In this document: positions 53,794 to 63,737 of the stretch, in pieces
Layout: each line of letters starts with the position of its first letter
Numbering within the stretch: the stretch's first letter is position 1
DNA from: Bacillota bacterium
GTDB taxonomy: Bacteria > Bacillota > Clostridia > Acetivibrionales > DSM-1351
Direction: 5' to 3'
Length of the DNA: 64,000 bases
Assembly (NCBI GenBank): GCA_023412275.1
Contig: JAEYNY010000199.1
Coordinates: 1 to 64,000, forward strand
The notes under the pieces: model-generated
The model's database searches: none
Seen by the model: only the letters and a program-made list of their open reading frames with translations
Told to the model about the DNA's origin: nothing
Program-made: the position numbers and the translations under genes

Positions 53794-54942
53794 TCATTCA
53801 ATTATAATATCTTCATGGTCATAATTATCATAATTTATACTGTCTGCATCAGTTTCATCTAAAAATCCACTGTTTAAGCTATCATCAAAAAGTTGTTTCT
53901 CAATTGACTGTCTTAGCTGGGATTCGCTCTTTATATCAATTTTCCAACCGGTAAGCTTTGCAGCAAGCCTTGCATTCTGGCCTTCCTTTCCTATTGCTAA
54001 TGAAAGCTGATAGTCAGGAACCACAACTTTTGCAGATTTCTCATCTTCGTCCACGTCTACCCTTACAACCTTAGCGGGACTTAAACTACTGGATATATAA
54101 TCTTTTGGATCGTTACTCCATTTAATGATGTCAATTTTTTCGCCTCTGAGCTCATCAACTATAGCCTGAACTCTGGTACCCTTTTGTCCTACACATGCTC
54201 CAACAGGGTCTACATTTTCATCTTTTGAGTACACGGCTATCTTAGTCCTTGAACCCGGCTCTCTCGAAATACTCTTTATCTCAACAGTACCATCATGTAT
54301 TTCAGGAACTTCTAATTCAAAAAGCCTTTTTACAAGGCCCGGATGTGTTCTTGAAATCATAATCTGAGGACCTTTTGTAGTCTTTTTAACTTCTACAATA
54401 TATGATTTCAAACGTTCATTAAATCTGTATTCCTCACCGGGAGTCTGCTCAGTAGGTCCAAGAACAGCTTCAGTTTTACCAAGGTCTACTATTACATTTC
54501 TCTTTTCTATCCTTTGAATTATACCCGTTACAATATCGCTTTCCTTATTGTAGAACTCATCGTATATAATTCCTCTTTCAGCTTCTCTCAGTTTTTGAAC
54601 AACTACCTGCTTGGCAGTCTGGGCAGCTATTCTACCGAAGGATCTTGGAGTTACTTCCAATTCAACGTAATCCCCTATTTCAAGTGTAGGATTAAGTATC
54701 GCAGCCTCCCCGACAGATATGTCCATTGCTTCCATATCAGGGTCTTCAGCAACTTTCCTGAGTGCAAAAACTTTAACATCCCCTGTTACTCTATCTATAT
54801 TCACTTTAACATTCATTGCTGAACCAAAGTTTTTCTTATATGCAGAAATTAGTGCAGCTTCAATAGCCTCAATAATTATTTCCTTCTTTATTCCTTTTTC
54901 TTTTTCCAGCTGTTCAAGAGCTAATATCAACTCAGCGCTCAT
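53794..54942 (-). CDS. nusA: Transcription elongation factor NusA
   Basis: A 382-residue NusA with the N-terminal RNA-polymerase-binding domain (SAELILALEQLEKEKGI start), S1 domain (about residues 135-200) and two KH domains (about 230-345, with DPVGACVGQKGTRVQAIVDELRGEKIDI and SLAIGKEGQNARLAAKLTGWKI). The short acidic tail (DETDADSINYDNYDHEDI) replaces the C-terminal repeats of proteobacterial NusA, as is usual in Firmicutes. It tunes pausing, termination and antitermination. ATG behind GGAGG. It follows rimP by 33 bases. Confidence 0.97.
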   Translation of the reverse strand: MSAELILALEQLEKEKGIKKEIIIEAIEAALISAYKKNFGSAMNVKVNIDRVTGDVKVFALRKVAEDPDMEAMDISVGEAAILNPTLEIGDYVELEVTPRSFGRIAAQTAKQVVVQKLREAERGIIYDEFYNKESDIVTGIIQRIEKRNVIVDLGKTEAVLGPTEQTPGEEYRFNERLKSYIVEVKKTTKGPQIMISRTHPGLVKRLFELEVPEIHDGTVEIKSISREPGSRTKIAVYSKDENVDPVGACVGQKGTRVQAIVDELRGEKIDIIKWSNDPKDYISSSLSPAKVVRVDVDEDEKSAKVVVPDYQLSLAIGKEGQNARLAAKLTGWKIDIKSESQLRQSIEKQLFDDSLNSGFLDETDADSINYDNYDHEDIIIE

Positions 54943-54975
54943 TTTCTTGTCAACCTCCGTTTACTAATCAAGTAT

Positions 54976-55434
54976 TTAAAATTTAATGACCCTTTTTACT
55001 ATAGCAACCTTATCTCTTTCAAACTGGACATCGTGACCATCCTGGTTAATTACAATAAAATTATCCTTTAAGCCAACCAATTCGCCTTCAAATATTTTTT
55101 TGCCGTCTATAGGTTGAAAAACCTTTACTTCAACAAGTTCGCCCTTATATTTAGTAAAGTCTTTCTCTGTTTTCAATGGTCTGTCAAGGCCTGGTGAAGA
55201 TACCTCTAAATAATAGCTCTGATCAATCGGATCGTTTTTGTCAAGTAAATCACTTACCTGTTCGCTTACTGCCTGACAATCATCAATACTGATGCCGCCG
55301 GGCTTGTCGATATAAACTCTCAGGTACCAGTTGGCACCTTCTTTAACATACTCAACATCCACCAACTCATAGTTTAAATTTTCTACTACCGGTGATACAA
55401 GCTCTGTTACAGTTTGCTGAATATTTTTCTTCAT
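54976..55434 (-). CDS. rimP: Ribosome maturation factor RimP
   Basis: A 152-residue RimP with a KH-like N-terminal part (LVSPVVENLNYELVDVEYVKEG, PGGISIDDCQAVSEQVSDLLD near 45-70, LEVSSPGLDRPL near 80) and a C-terminal SH3-like barrel. It assists 30S subunit assembly. The start ATG has GGAGG 11 bases upstream. It is the first gene of the nusA-infB unit, after a 357-base gap from polC. Confidence 0.96.
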   Translation of the reverse strand: MKKNIQQTVTELVSPVVENLNYELVDVEYVKEGANWYLRVYIDKPGGISIDDCQAVSEQVSDLLDKNDPIDQSYYLEVSSPGLDRPLKTEKDFTKYKGELVEVKVFQPIDGKKIFEGELVGLKDNFIVINQDGHDVQFERDKVAIVKRVIKF

Positions 55435-55791
55435 GTTTTTTTCTGCCTCCGTAGTTAGGGTTTAAAGACCGGTTCAGTTTTGCCTTTTACTCTTTTTTAT
55501 GGCACAAATTTTTGAAACACAAAAACGTAGGCACTATAAGTGCCCTTGTAATAATTTTAACATGAACCAGACAGCTTACTGTCCTTATTATAAGTTTACC
55601 CAGTTATACTCTTTTTAAGACCCAATAGAGTTCGGATAAACAATAAAGAGTGGGATTTCCCACTCTCGGTAGTCAAGTCTATTAAACCTCTATCCTAGTG
55701 TATTATACCACTATTATTTCTAATTATCAACAATTTATTGCTGTTTTATAAAAAATTGCTACTATTTAAAGTACTTTTCGTATTTGCTTTT
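55435..55791. other. Intergenic region between polC and rimP
   Basis: No gene is seen in these 357 bases. Near polC lies its terminator (55647-55666). A perfect TATAAT on the minus strand (55587-55592) could be the -10 box of the rimP-nusA-infB promoter, but no good -35 stands 16-18 bases upstream. Within the likely leader, GGCACT/AGTGCC (55530-55544) with a 3-base loop, followed by CGTTTTTG on the minus strand, might be an attenuator. No tRNA or small RNA was recognised. Confidence 0.5.
55647..55666 (-). terminator. Rho-independent terminator of polC
   Basis: AGAGTGGGA (55647-55655) pairs with TCCCACTCT (55658-55666), followed on the minus strand by TTATTGTTT. It is about 125 bases past the polC stop codon and divides the dxr-polC run from the rimP-nusA run. 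Confidence 0.7.
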
Positions 55792-58700
55792 TTAAAATAA
55801 ACAAAGTTGGTTACTCTCCGGCATTCCTTCCAGTACGTTATTTCTTTCCAGTATTTCAATAACCGATTTACTGATTTTGGCCTTGGTCCTGAGTTCGTCA
55901 ATTGACAGGAATTCACCATTTTTGCGTGACTCAACAATGTTCTGTGCCGCTGCTCCTCCCAGTCCCTGAAGTGCATTCAAAGGTGGCCTTATGCCTTTAT
56001 CTTCAATTCTGAATTTAGTTGCCTCAGAAAGATATAAATCTATCGGGAGGAAATTTATTCCTCTCGCGTACATCTCATTTACAACTTCAAGAATGGTAAG
56101 GACACTTTTCTCTTTTGTAGTAATATTGTTACCTTTCATTTCAAATTCCTTTATTTTATTCCTTACCTTGTCCTGACCGTGAGCCATCATTTCAGCATCA
56201 AAGTCATCGGCTCTTACCGTAAAGTAGGTTGCATAGAAGGCCTCAGGATAATATACCTTGAACCAGGCTATTCTAAATGCCATCATAACATACGCAGCAG
56301 CATGGGCCTTTGGGAACATGTACTTTATTTTTTTACATGATTGAATATACCAATCAGGAACATTATTTTCTTTCATTATGACTTCATACTCGTCTTTGAC
56401 ACCTTTACCCTTACGTACATCCTCCATTATCTTGAAGGCCGTCTTTGGCGGAAGTCCTGCATGCATCAGGTAAATCATAATATCGTCACGGCAACATATA
56501 CTCTGTGATAGAGTTGTAATTCCATCTCTGATTAAATCCTGAGCGTTATTAAGCCAAACATCGGTACCATGTGATAGACCTGATATTCTAATCAATTCAG
56601 AAAAGGATTGGGGCTTGGTATCCAGAAGCATTTGTCTTACAAACTTCGTTCCGAACTCTGGAATAGCAAAGGTTCCAGTTTCACTTCCTATATCTTCAGG
56701 CTTCACGCCAAGTGCTTCCGTACTATTGAACAAGCTCATTGTTTTTTCTTCACCGATTGGAATTGTTGTTGCATCAACTCCGGTTAAATCCTCAAGCATT
56801 CTGATTACCGTAGGATCATCATGACCCAGAATATCAAGCTTTAGTATACTTCCGTGAAGGAAGTGGTAGTCAAAGTGTGTGGTTACTATATTAGACTGCG
56901 TATCATCCGCAGGCCGCTGGATTGGCGAAAAATCGAATATCTCCTTATCCTTAGGCACTATCATTATTCCGCCCGGATGCTGTCCCGTAGTTCTCTTTAT
57001 TCCCGTACACCCTTTTACCAATCTGTTTATTTCAGCGTTTGTTACCACTATTTCTCTTTCATCAAGATAATTCTTAACATATCCATATGCGGTTTTTTCT
57101 GCAACTGATGCTATAGTACCGGCTCTGAATACGTAACCCTCTCCGAAAAGTTCCTCTGTATACTTGTGTGCCACAGGCTGATAATCCCCAGAGAAGTTCA
57201 AGTCAATATCAGGCTCCTTGTCACCGTCAAAGCCAAGGAAGGTTTCGAACGGAATATCATAGCCGTCTTTTTTAAGCTTGTTGCCGCAAGTGGGGCAGTC
57301 CTTTTCAGGCATATCAAATCCACAGTCATAGGTACCGTCAAGAATGAATTCAGAATATTTACACTTTTCACATACATAGTGAGGCTGCAAAGAATTAACT
57401 TCTGTTATTCCCGACATATTAGCTACAAAGGATGACCCTACAGATCCTCTGGAACCAACCAGATATCCGTCACTCAGTGACTTGGAAACCAGCTTTTGTG
57501 CTATAAGGTACATAACAGCGAACCCATTTTTTATAATAGAATTCAATTCTTTTTCAAGTCTCTGTGCCACAACTTCCGGCAATTCTTCTCCATAAATTTC
57601 TTTTGCACGGTTCATGGCCATATTTTCTATATCCTGCTCCGCCCCCTCTATATTTGGAGGATACGTCCCCTCAAGGACCGGGGCAATACTCTCAATCATA
57701 TCGGCAATGAGATTTGTGTTTTCTATTACTACTTCCCTTGCTTTTTCCTCACCAAGGTAGCTGAATTCCTCAAGCATTTCATCTGTCGTTCTTAAATAAA
57801 GTGGTGCTTGATTGTCAGCGTCGGTATAACCCTGTCCTGCCATTAGTATTCTTCGGAACACCTCATCCCTTGGGTCCATGAAGTGAACGTCACAGGTGGC
57901 AACCACTGGCTTTCTATGCCGTTCTCCGAGTCTGATGATTTTTTTATTTATTTTCTTTAATTCTTCCTGGGAGGAAACCTTTCCATTATTTATCAAAAAT
58001 TGGTTATTTCCCAAGGGTTGTATTTCAAGATAATCGTAAAAACGGACTATTTTTGATATTTCATCTTCACTTTTGTTGTTTAGTATAGCTCTGTATAGCT
58101 CCCCTGCTTCACATGCACTTCCCAGAATAAGTCCTTCTCTGTATTCCATTAGAAGTTTTTTAGGTACTCTTGGCTTTTTGTAAAAGTACTTTAAGTGGGA
58201 TTGAGAAACTATTTTATACAGATTTTTAAGACCCACCTTGTTCTTTACAAGAATAATGGCATGATAGGAACTGGCTTTAAGGTTTACCTCCCCATCAAAT
58301 GCATTCTGTATATCTTTTATGCTTTTACAGCCTTTTTCTTTAAGTATATTTATACAATGTATAAATATTTTAGCTGTAGCCATTGAATCATCAACTGCTC
58401 TGTGATGATTTTCCAATTCAATTTTCAAATGCTTTGCAACTATGTTTAGCTTGTATCTGCCAAGCTCAGGAAACATTTTTCTGCAAAGTTCTAATGTATC
58501 TATATATGGGTTCTTAACCTTTTCACCCATTAATTTTGCATTTTGTTTAATAAATCCTACATCAAAGTTTGCATTGTGGGCAACCAGAACACTCCCTTGT
58601 ATAAATTCCATGAATTCATTCAAAACCTGTTCAATAGGAGGTGCATCCTTCACCATATCATCAGTGATACCTGTCAGTTTAACTATAAAGCTCGGAATTG

Positions 58701-60093
58701 AAACCCCAGGATTAACAAAGGCACTGAATCTGTCAACGATCTGACCGTTTCTAACCTTGACTGCCCCAATTTCGGTAATTCTGTCCTGATGAGGATTTAA
58801 ACCTGTTGTTTCTATGTCAAATACTACAAAATCATCTTCCAGTGAATGTTCTTTCATATCATATACGATAGGTACACTGTCATCCAGAAGATAACACTCA
58901 AGTCCATAAATAACTTTAATATTATTTTTCTTGGATGCAGCATACGCATCAGGATATGCCTGAACTATACCGTGATCTGTAATCGCTATTGCTTTGTGTC
59001 CCCATTGTGCAGCACGTTTTACCAGTTCTTTTACCGGGGTTACTCCATCCATTGAACTCATTTGAGTGTGCAGGTGAAGTTCAACACGCTTTTCCTCAGC
59101 TTCGTCGTGCCTTATTTCCTTTTCAGTTTCAGTTATGTCAAACGCCATTATAGCAAGTTCTTTTGAGAATTTATCATACTGGGCATCTCCACGTATACGT
59201 AAACAAACCCCTTCTGTTATTCTCTCTGATATATTAGCAAAGTCCTTCTTTTCAACGAACATTTTTACAGTAACAGAACTGGTATAATCAGTAACATCAA
59301 ATATGTAAATAAATTTGCCGCCTCTGATTTCTCTGGATTCTGTTTTGAAAACTTCACCTGCTATAGCGACCTTACCCGAATCAGGTGTTACTTCGGATAT
59401 CTTCATTATACTGTCGGTAAAAGGCTTTCCCGCTATAACTCCCCTTACAGGCATTTCTCCTGATCCTGAAGATCTGAAATCTTGTTTTTTCTGTTTCTGA
59501 TCTGAGGGAGGAGCAGTTATGGCAGAACTTACTACTTTTGCCTCGTTCTTAACTTTTTCTGCAACATATTCCTCAATTTTGGCATGGTCTACTTGGATAT
59601 CACAAAATTCAACCTTTACATTTTGGCCTATTGTATCTTTGATGTGCTGTTCTAACATTGAATGGCAGTTTTGTGCTTTTAAAATATCAGACCCTGTTGT
59701 CAGCAGGTTTATTATTATCTTGTTACCTGAAATCTCATATTTGGAGCCGGGGAGGATGCCTCTGCACAGCGCTACCTTTGATGTAAGCATCTGGATGAGT
59801 TCATTCCACATGGTGCTCAGGTACTCCTCAATGCTGCAATTCCTGCTGTATCTTACTTTTAAAGTGAGATTTGGTGCTCCAAGCTTTTGCTTGAGACATT
59901 CTTCTGCTTTCATAACGAGAGCAATACTGACAATATCTGAACTTGTAGTATGTATTTCAATCTTGCTTGCCTTTATAAAAACACTCATTCTTTCTACTTT
60001 TAATTGCTTTAGCGTAGAAAATTCCCCGTCAAAATCCATTTCACCGGGGAATAAATCACATAAAAATCTATTTACATTATTTGTACTGTCCAT
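55792..60093 (-). CDS. polC: DNA polymerase III PolC-type, alpha subunit with proofreading exonuclease
   Basis: A 1433-residue PolC. Domains in order: an N-terminal domain and OB fold (to about 320); a PHP domain (VELHLHTQMSSMDG, ITDHG); a DEDD exonuclease inserted in it (FVVFDIETTG, HNANFDVGFI, HRAVDDSMATAKIF); the polymerase core (GSRGSVGSSFVANM, a four-cysteine zinc site around CEKC...CPTCG, PDIDLNFSGDYQ); the beta-binding and HhH parts at the end. It is the replicative polymerase of low-GC Gram-positives. It lies 72 bases after ispG; the ATG follows GGGGTC. Confidence 0.98.
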   Translation of the reverse strand: MDSTNNVNRFLCDLFPGEMDFDGEFSTLKQLKVERMSVFIKASKIEIHTTSSDIVSIALVMKAEECLKQKLGAPNLTLKVRYSRNCSIEEYLSTMWNELIQMLTSKVALCRGILPGSKYEISGNKIIINLLTTGSDILKAQNCHSMLEQHIKDTIGQNVKVEFCDIQVDHAKIEEYVAEKVKNEAKVVSSAITAPPSDQKQKKQDFRSSGSGEMPVRGVIAGKPFTDSIMKISEVTPDSGKVAIAGEVFKTESREIRGGKFIYIFDVTDYTSSVTVKMFVEKKDFANISERITEGVCLRIRGDAQYDKFSKELAIMAFDITETEKEIRHDEAEEKRVELHLHTQMSSMDGVTPVKELVKRAAQWGHKAIAITDHGIVQAYPDAYAASKKNNIKVIYGLECYLLDDSVPIVYDMKEHSLEDDFVVFDIETTGLNPHQDRITEIGAVKVRNGQIVDRFSAFVNPGVSIPSFIVKLTGITDDMVKDAPPIEQVLNEFMEFIQGSVLVAHNANFDVGFIKQNAKLMGEKVKNPYIDTLELCRKMFPELGRYKLNIVAKHLKIELENHHRAVDDSMATAKIFIHCINILKEKGCKSIKDIQNAFDGEVNLKASSYHAIILVKNKVGLKNLYKIVSQSHLKYFYKKPRVPKKLLMEYREGLILGSACEAGELYRAILNNKSEDEISKIVRFYDYLEIQPLGNNQFLINNGKVSSQEELKKINKKIIRLGERHRKPVVATCDVHFMDPRDEVFRRILMAGQGYTDADNQAPLYLRTTDEMLEEFSYLGEEKAREVVIENTNLIADMIESIAPVLEGTYPPNIEGAEQDIENMAMNRAKEIYGEELPEVVAQRLEKELNSIIKNGFAVMYLIAQKLVSKSLSDGYLVGSRGSVGSSFVANMSGITEVNSLQPHYVCEKCKYSEFILDGTYDCGFDMPEKDCPTCGNKLKKDGYDIPFETFLGFDGDKEPDIDLNFSGDYQPVAHKYTEELFGEGYVFRAGTIASVAEKTAYGYVKNYLDEREIVVTNAEINRLVKGCTGIKRTTGQHPGGIMIVPKDKEIFDFSPIQRPADDTQSNIVTTHFDYHFLHGSILKLDILGHDDPTVIRMLEDLTGVDATTIPIGEEKTMSLFNSTEALGVKPEDIGSETGTFAIPEFGTKFVRQMLLDTKPQSFSELIRISGLSHGTDVWLNNAQDLIRDGITTLSQSICCRDDIMIYLMHAGLPPKTAFKIMEDVRKGKGVKDEYEVIMKENNVPDWYIQSCKKIKYMFPKAHAAAYVMMAFRIAWFKVYYPEAFYATYFTVRADDFDAEMMAHGQDKVRNKIKEFEMKGNNITTKEKSVLTILEVVNEMYARGINFLPIDLYLSEATKFRIEDKGIRPPLNALQGLGGAAAQNIVESRKNGEFLSIDELRTKAKISKSVIEILERNNVLEGMPESNQLCLF

Positions 60094-60165
60094 AGCTTGA
60101 CCCCATTTTATCTAAATCTTTTGTGCCCTGTATTTATATTTTATATTTTTTAATCTGGCACCAAA

Positions 60166-61227
60166 CTACATTTGACTTATCTCTTTTATTAATTCCTCAA
60201 CAACGTTTTCCTGAGGAATTTTTCTGATTATGCGACCCTTTTTAAATAGCAAAACCTCATTCACACCGCCCGCGATACCAATATCAGCATCTTTAGCTTC
60301 TCCGGGTCCGTTTACGGCACATCCCATAATTGCCACCTTGATATTCTTATCCAACTTTTCCAGTAATGGTTCTATGCTGTTTGCTATATCTATAAGATTA
60401 ACCTGAGTTCTTCCGCAGGTTGGACACGAAACAATCTCTATTCCTTCTTTTAATAATCCCAGTGACTTCAGTATCTGTTTTCCTGCTTTTATCTCTTCAA
60501 CCGGGTCTCCCGTCAATGAAACTCTGATTGTATCCCCGATGCCCTCAGCTAGAAGGCAGCCTATACCGACTGAGGATTTTATAGTTCCTTTGTAAACTGT
60601 ACCTGCTTCTGTAACCCCAACATGTAATGGATAGGAACATTTTTTAGAGAGCAACCTATACGCAGCTATTGTCATTGGTACGCTAGAGGCTTTAATGGAA
60701 ATCGCTATATCATTAAAATCCACATTTTCCAAAATAGCTACGTGTGCCAAAGCACTTTCAACCATTCCTTCAGCTGTTACTCCGCCGAATTTTTCCTGAA
60801 TCCCTTTTTCAACCGAACCGGAATTAACGCCGATTCTGATAGGAATTCCCCTCTCCTTTGCCATTCCCGCAACTATTTTGACCCTATCATTACCTCCGAT
60901 ATTGCCCGGATTGAGCCTAATCTTGTCAACACCGTTTTTCATACATTCTACTGCAAGTCTGTAATCATAATGAATATCTGCAACAAGAGGAATTTTTACA
61001 TGCTTCTTTATCTCTCCTATGGCTGTTGCAGCTTCATTGTCGAGAATTGCCAACCTGACTATATCACACCCGGCCTCTTCAAGTCTTATAATCTGTTGAA
61101 TAGTAGACTTAATATCCCTTGTGTCCGTATTGGTCATGGATTGAACAGAGATTGGAGAATCTCCTCCAATGAAGATATCTCCAACTCTAATTTTTTTGGT
61201 TTTCTTTCTTTGTATATAATCTTCCAA
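60166..61227 (-). CDS. ispG: 4-hydroxy-3-methylbut-2-en-1-yl diphosphate synthase IspG
   Basis: A 353-residue IspG (GcpE). A TIM-barrel begins with ISVQSMTNTDTRDIKSTIQQI near residue 27, and the C-terminal cluster-binding part has CPTCGRTQ near 270 and MGCAVNGPGEA near 301, giving three cysteines for the [4Fe-4S] cluster. It converts MEcPP to HMBPP in the MEP isoprenoid pathway, in which Dxr, two genes upstream, performs the first committed step. It follows rseP closely (9 bases). Confidence 0.97.
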   Translation of the reverse strand: MEDYIQRKKTKKIRVGDIFIGGDSPISVQSMTNTDTRDIKSTIQQIIRLEEAGCDIVRLAILDNEAATAIGEIKKHVKIPLVADIHYDYRLAVECMKNGVDKIRLNPGNIGGNDRVKIVAGMAKERGIPIRIGVNSGSVEKGIQEKFGGVTAEGMVESALAHVAILENVDFNDIAISIKASSVPMTIAAYRLLSKKCSYPLHVGVTEAGTVYKGTIKSSVGIGCLLAEGIGDTIRVSLTGDPVEEIKAGKQILKSLGLLKEGIEIVSCPTCGRTQVNLIDIANSIEPLLEKLDKNIKVAIMGCAVNGPGEAKDADIGIAGGVNEVLLFKKGRIIRKIPQENVVEELIKEISQM

Positions 61228-61236
61228 TTTAAAACC

Positions 61237-62523
61237 CTATCCTCTTCCTATTCTTAATATATCATTAAACGTTGCATATATCATTAGCATTATAAGGAAT
61301 ACAAAGCCTATCATGGATATTAGTGCTTCTCTCTCAGGACTAAGTGGTTTCTTACGGATTCCCTCAATAAGAAGAAGTACCAGCTTGCTTCCGTCTAGTG
61401 CTGGGAATGGTATAAGGTTTACCAACCCAAGGTTCAAACTTATCATAGCAGTAAATGATAAGAGGTTTAACAGTTTATCCATTACTGACGGCCCCTGTTG
61501 CACTACATCTTTTATGGTAGTAGTTATTCCTACAGGCCCCATAAGGTCACTTGCCGGAACTGTTCCCGTAAACAACCATCCAATTGAGTAATATATTGAT
61601 CGTGCGATTGATATATTGTATTTCACTGATTGACCCAAAGTTGCGAATATTCCGCTTTTTGTATGATTGAAGTCAACACCTATCGCATAGTATTCAGGAT
61701 TTTTTCCCTGCATAGGCACTACAGGAGTCAATTCAATATCCTTACCATTTCTGTTAACTGTTATAGTAACATTATTCAACTTTATCTTGTCTAGTGCATT
61801 TGCTATATCCTGACGGGAATTAACAGGTGTTCCGTTAAGCTTTACAATCCTGTCTCCATCCTTAACTCCGGCCTTCATGGCTGGAGATTTGCTACTTACG
61901 TTTGTAACCACATTTGACTCACTGCCATTTTCTGCCTTAGGTGAAAAACCCAGCTTATACCCGGACATTCTGTCAGGTTTGAAACTAATAGTCTTACTTT
62001 CACCATCTCTTCTTACCTGAAGGTCTATGCTCTCGTTGGTAAGAGGGTAAGCAAATATCTCAAGGTCATTTACCTGATATATATTTTTCCCATTATATTT
62101 TTCCAGAACGTCACCAACCTGAATTCCAGCCTTCTCACCAGCAGAACCCGGTAATACAGTCTTAACCTGGTTTGTATAAAAACCTGAGTAAGCCATAATT
62201 ATAAATGCAAATACAACCGCTATAATTATATTCATTATTGGCCCGGCAGCTATTATTGCGGCTCTTACACCAATCGGTTTTTTATTAAAAGCCCTGTCAT
62301 CATCGGAAGCTTCTTCTTCTCCTTCCATTTTTACATATCCTCCTAATGGAATTAGCCTTAAAGAGTAAGTTGTTTCACCTCTGACAAAACTGAAGATTTT
62401 AGGCCCCATAAAGAGTGAAAATTCATTAACTTTTACATTGAATGCCTTTGCTACTAAAAAGTGACCCAATTCATGAATTATTATTAAAAAGCTCAAGGCC
62501 AATATAGCCAGTAAAATTCCCAT
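61237..62523 (-). CDS. rseP: RIP zinc metalloprotease RseP (site-2 protease)
   Basis: A 428-residue intramembrane protease. The zinc motif HELGH lies in the first helix at about residues 17-21, and the third ligand is in the C-terminal PALDG motif near 380. Two PDZ-type domains (VLPGSAGEKAGIQVGD near 112 and SKSPAMKAGVKDGD near 205) are between helices 1-2 and 3-4. Relatives cut membrane-bound anti-sigma factors and clear signal peptides. The ATG at 62523 is chosen for GGAGG 5 bases upstream; the in-frame ATG at 62535 overlaps it. It sits between dxr and ispG. Confidence 0.95.
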   Translation of the reverse strand: MGILLAILALSFLIIIHELGHFLVAKAFNVKVNEFSLFMGPKIFSFVRGETTYSLRLIPLGGYVKMEGEEEASDDDRAFNKKPIGVRAAIIAAGPIMNIIIAVVFAFIIMAYSGFYTNQVKTVLPGSAGEKAGIQVGDVLEKYNGKNIYQVNDLEIFAYPLTNESIDLQVRRDGESKTISFKPDRMSGYKLGFSPKAENGSESNVVTNVSSKSPAMKAGVKDGDRIVKLNGTPVNSRQDIANALDKIKLNNVTITVNRNGKDIELTPVVPMQGKNPEYYAIGVDFNHTKSGIFATLGQSVKYNISIARSIYYSIGWLFTGTVPASDLMGPVGITTTIKDVVQQGPSVMDKLLNLLSFTAMISLNLGLVNLIPFPALDGSKLVLLLIEGIRKKPLSPEREALISMIGFVFLIMLMIYATFNDILRIGRG

Positions 62524-62557
62524 ACAATCCTCCATAAGCCGGAATCGGCAGATTTAT

Positions 62558-63703
62558 TTAAATTATAAGTTGTTTTGCTGTTTTCCTTGCCCAACAGTCT
62601 ACTTCTATTATATCATCCATGCAAGGACAAATATTCACATTATGTGCTTGCATTACTTTTTCTATTGTTTCAGCAATTTCAGTAAAGCCTATACGATTAT
62701 CCAGAAACGCTGCAACTGCAATCTCATTTGCAGCATTCATAGCCGCAGCCATTGTTCCACCTATCTCCAATGACATGTATGCAAGACGAAGACATTTAAA
62801 GGTATCTACATCAGGTTCCTCAAAGGTTAAAGGAGGACATTTAAGGAAATCAAGTTTTTTAAAATCATTTTGGCATCTGTCCGGGTAGGTTAATGCCAAC
62901 TGTATCGGTATTCTCATGTCAGGGGAACCAAGTTGCGCCATAACCGATCCATCCACATATTGCACCATTGAATGTATAATACTCTGAGGATGCACTAAAA
63001 CCTGAATACTGTCCAAATCCCTCTGAAACAGCCATTTTGCCTCGATTACCTCAAGTCCTTTGTTCATAAGAGTTGCGGAATCAATTGTTATTTTGTTTCC
63101 CATACTCCAATTGGGATGTTTTAAAGCCTGTGCAGGTGTTATATTTTTAAGTTCTTCTATTTTCTTACCCCTAAAAGGGCCACCCGAAGCAGTTATTATT
63201 ATTTTTTCTACCTGTTTGTCTTTATTTCCCAAAAGACACTGGTATATAGCCGAGTGTTCACTGTCAACCGGGAATATATTAACATTATTCCTTTTTGCCT
63301 CTTCCATAACCAGCTGCCCTGCAGTTACAAGTGTCTCTTTGTTTGCAAGTGCTATATTTTTTTTGTGCCTGATAGCGTGCATTGTGGGTATCAAACCGGC
63401 TGTTCCTACTACAGAAGTAACTACGGTATCAACTTCAGAGTGCTCCACAACTCTTTTCATACCGTCCTGCCCCCATACCACTTCTACTCCAGTATCCTGC
63501 AATCTATATGATATTTCTTTTGCCATCTCACTATTCCCTACTGAGACAATATCAGGCTTGAATTCAAGTACCTGCTTTTCCAAAAGCTCTATATTTGAAT
63601 TTGCTGATAATGCAGCAACTTTAACCCCAAGGTTTTTTGCCGCCTCTAAGGTTTGCCTGCCTATGGAACCAGTTGAACCTATTATTGATATAATTTTCGC
63701 CAT
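62558..63703 (-). CDS. dxr: 1-deoxy-D-xylulose 5-phosphate reductoisomerase Dxr
   Basis: A 381-residue enzyme with the NADPH-binding GSTGSIG at residues 9-15, ALANKETLVTAG near 117, FPVDSEHSAIYQCL near 143, TASGGPF near 171 and HPNWSMGNKITIDSATLMNKGLE near 195-215. It rearranges and reduces DXP to MEP, the first committed step of isoprenoid synthesis. It sits between cdsA and rseP in the conserved order. The ATG start has a modest GGTGG ribosome site. Confidence 0.97.
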   Translation of the reverse strand: MAKIISIIGSTGSIGRQTLEAAKNLGVKVAALSANSNIELLEKQVLEFKPDIVSVGNSEMAKEISYRLQDTGVEVVWGQDGMKRVVEHSEVDTVVTSVVGTAGLIPTMHAIRHKKNIALANKETLVTAGQLVMEEAKRNNVNIFPVDSEHSAIYQCLLGNKDKQVEKIIITASGGPFRGKKIEELKNITPAQALKHPNWSMGNKITIDSATLMNKGLEVIEAKWLFQRDLDSIQVLVHPQSIIHSMVQYVDGSVMAQLGSPDMRIPIQLALTYPDRCQNDFKKLDFLKCPPLTFEEPDVDTFKCLRLAYMSLEIGGTMAAAMNAANEIAVAAFLDNRIGFTEIAETIEKVMQAHNVNICPCMDDIIEVDCWARKTAKQLII

Positions 63704-63737
63704 TGTCGTACCACCATAACCTAAGAAAAGCTCTTAA

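Noticed and set aside
59519..60100. A 193-residue open frame opposite the 5' end of polC
   Set aside because: It is an antisense shadow of PolC. Its composition follows the complementary codons and no domain is seen.
63060..63719. A 219-residue open frame opposite dxr
   Set aside because: It is an antisense shadow of a complete Dxr gene, without a ribosome site.
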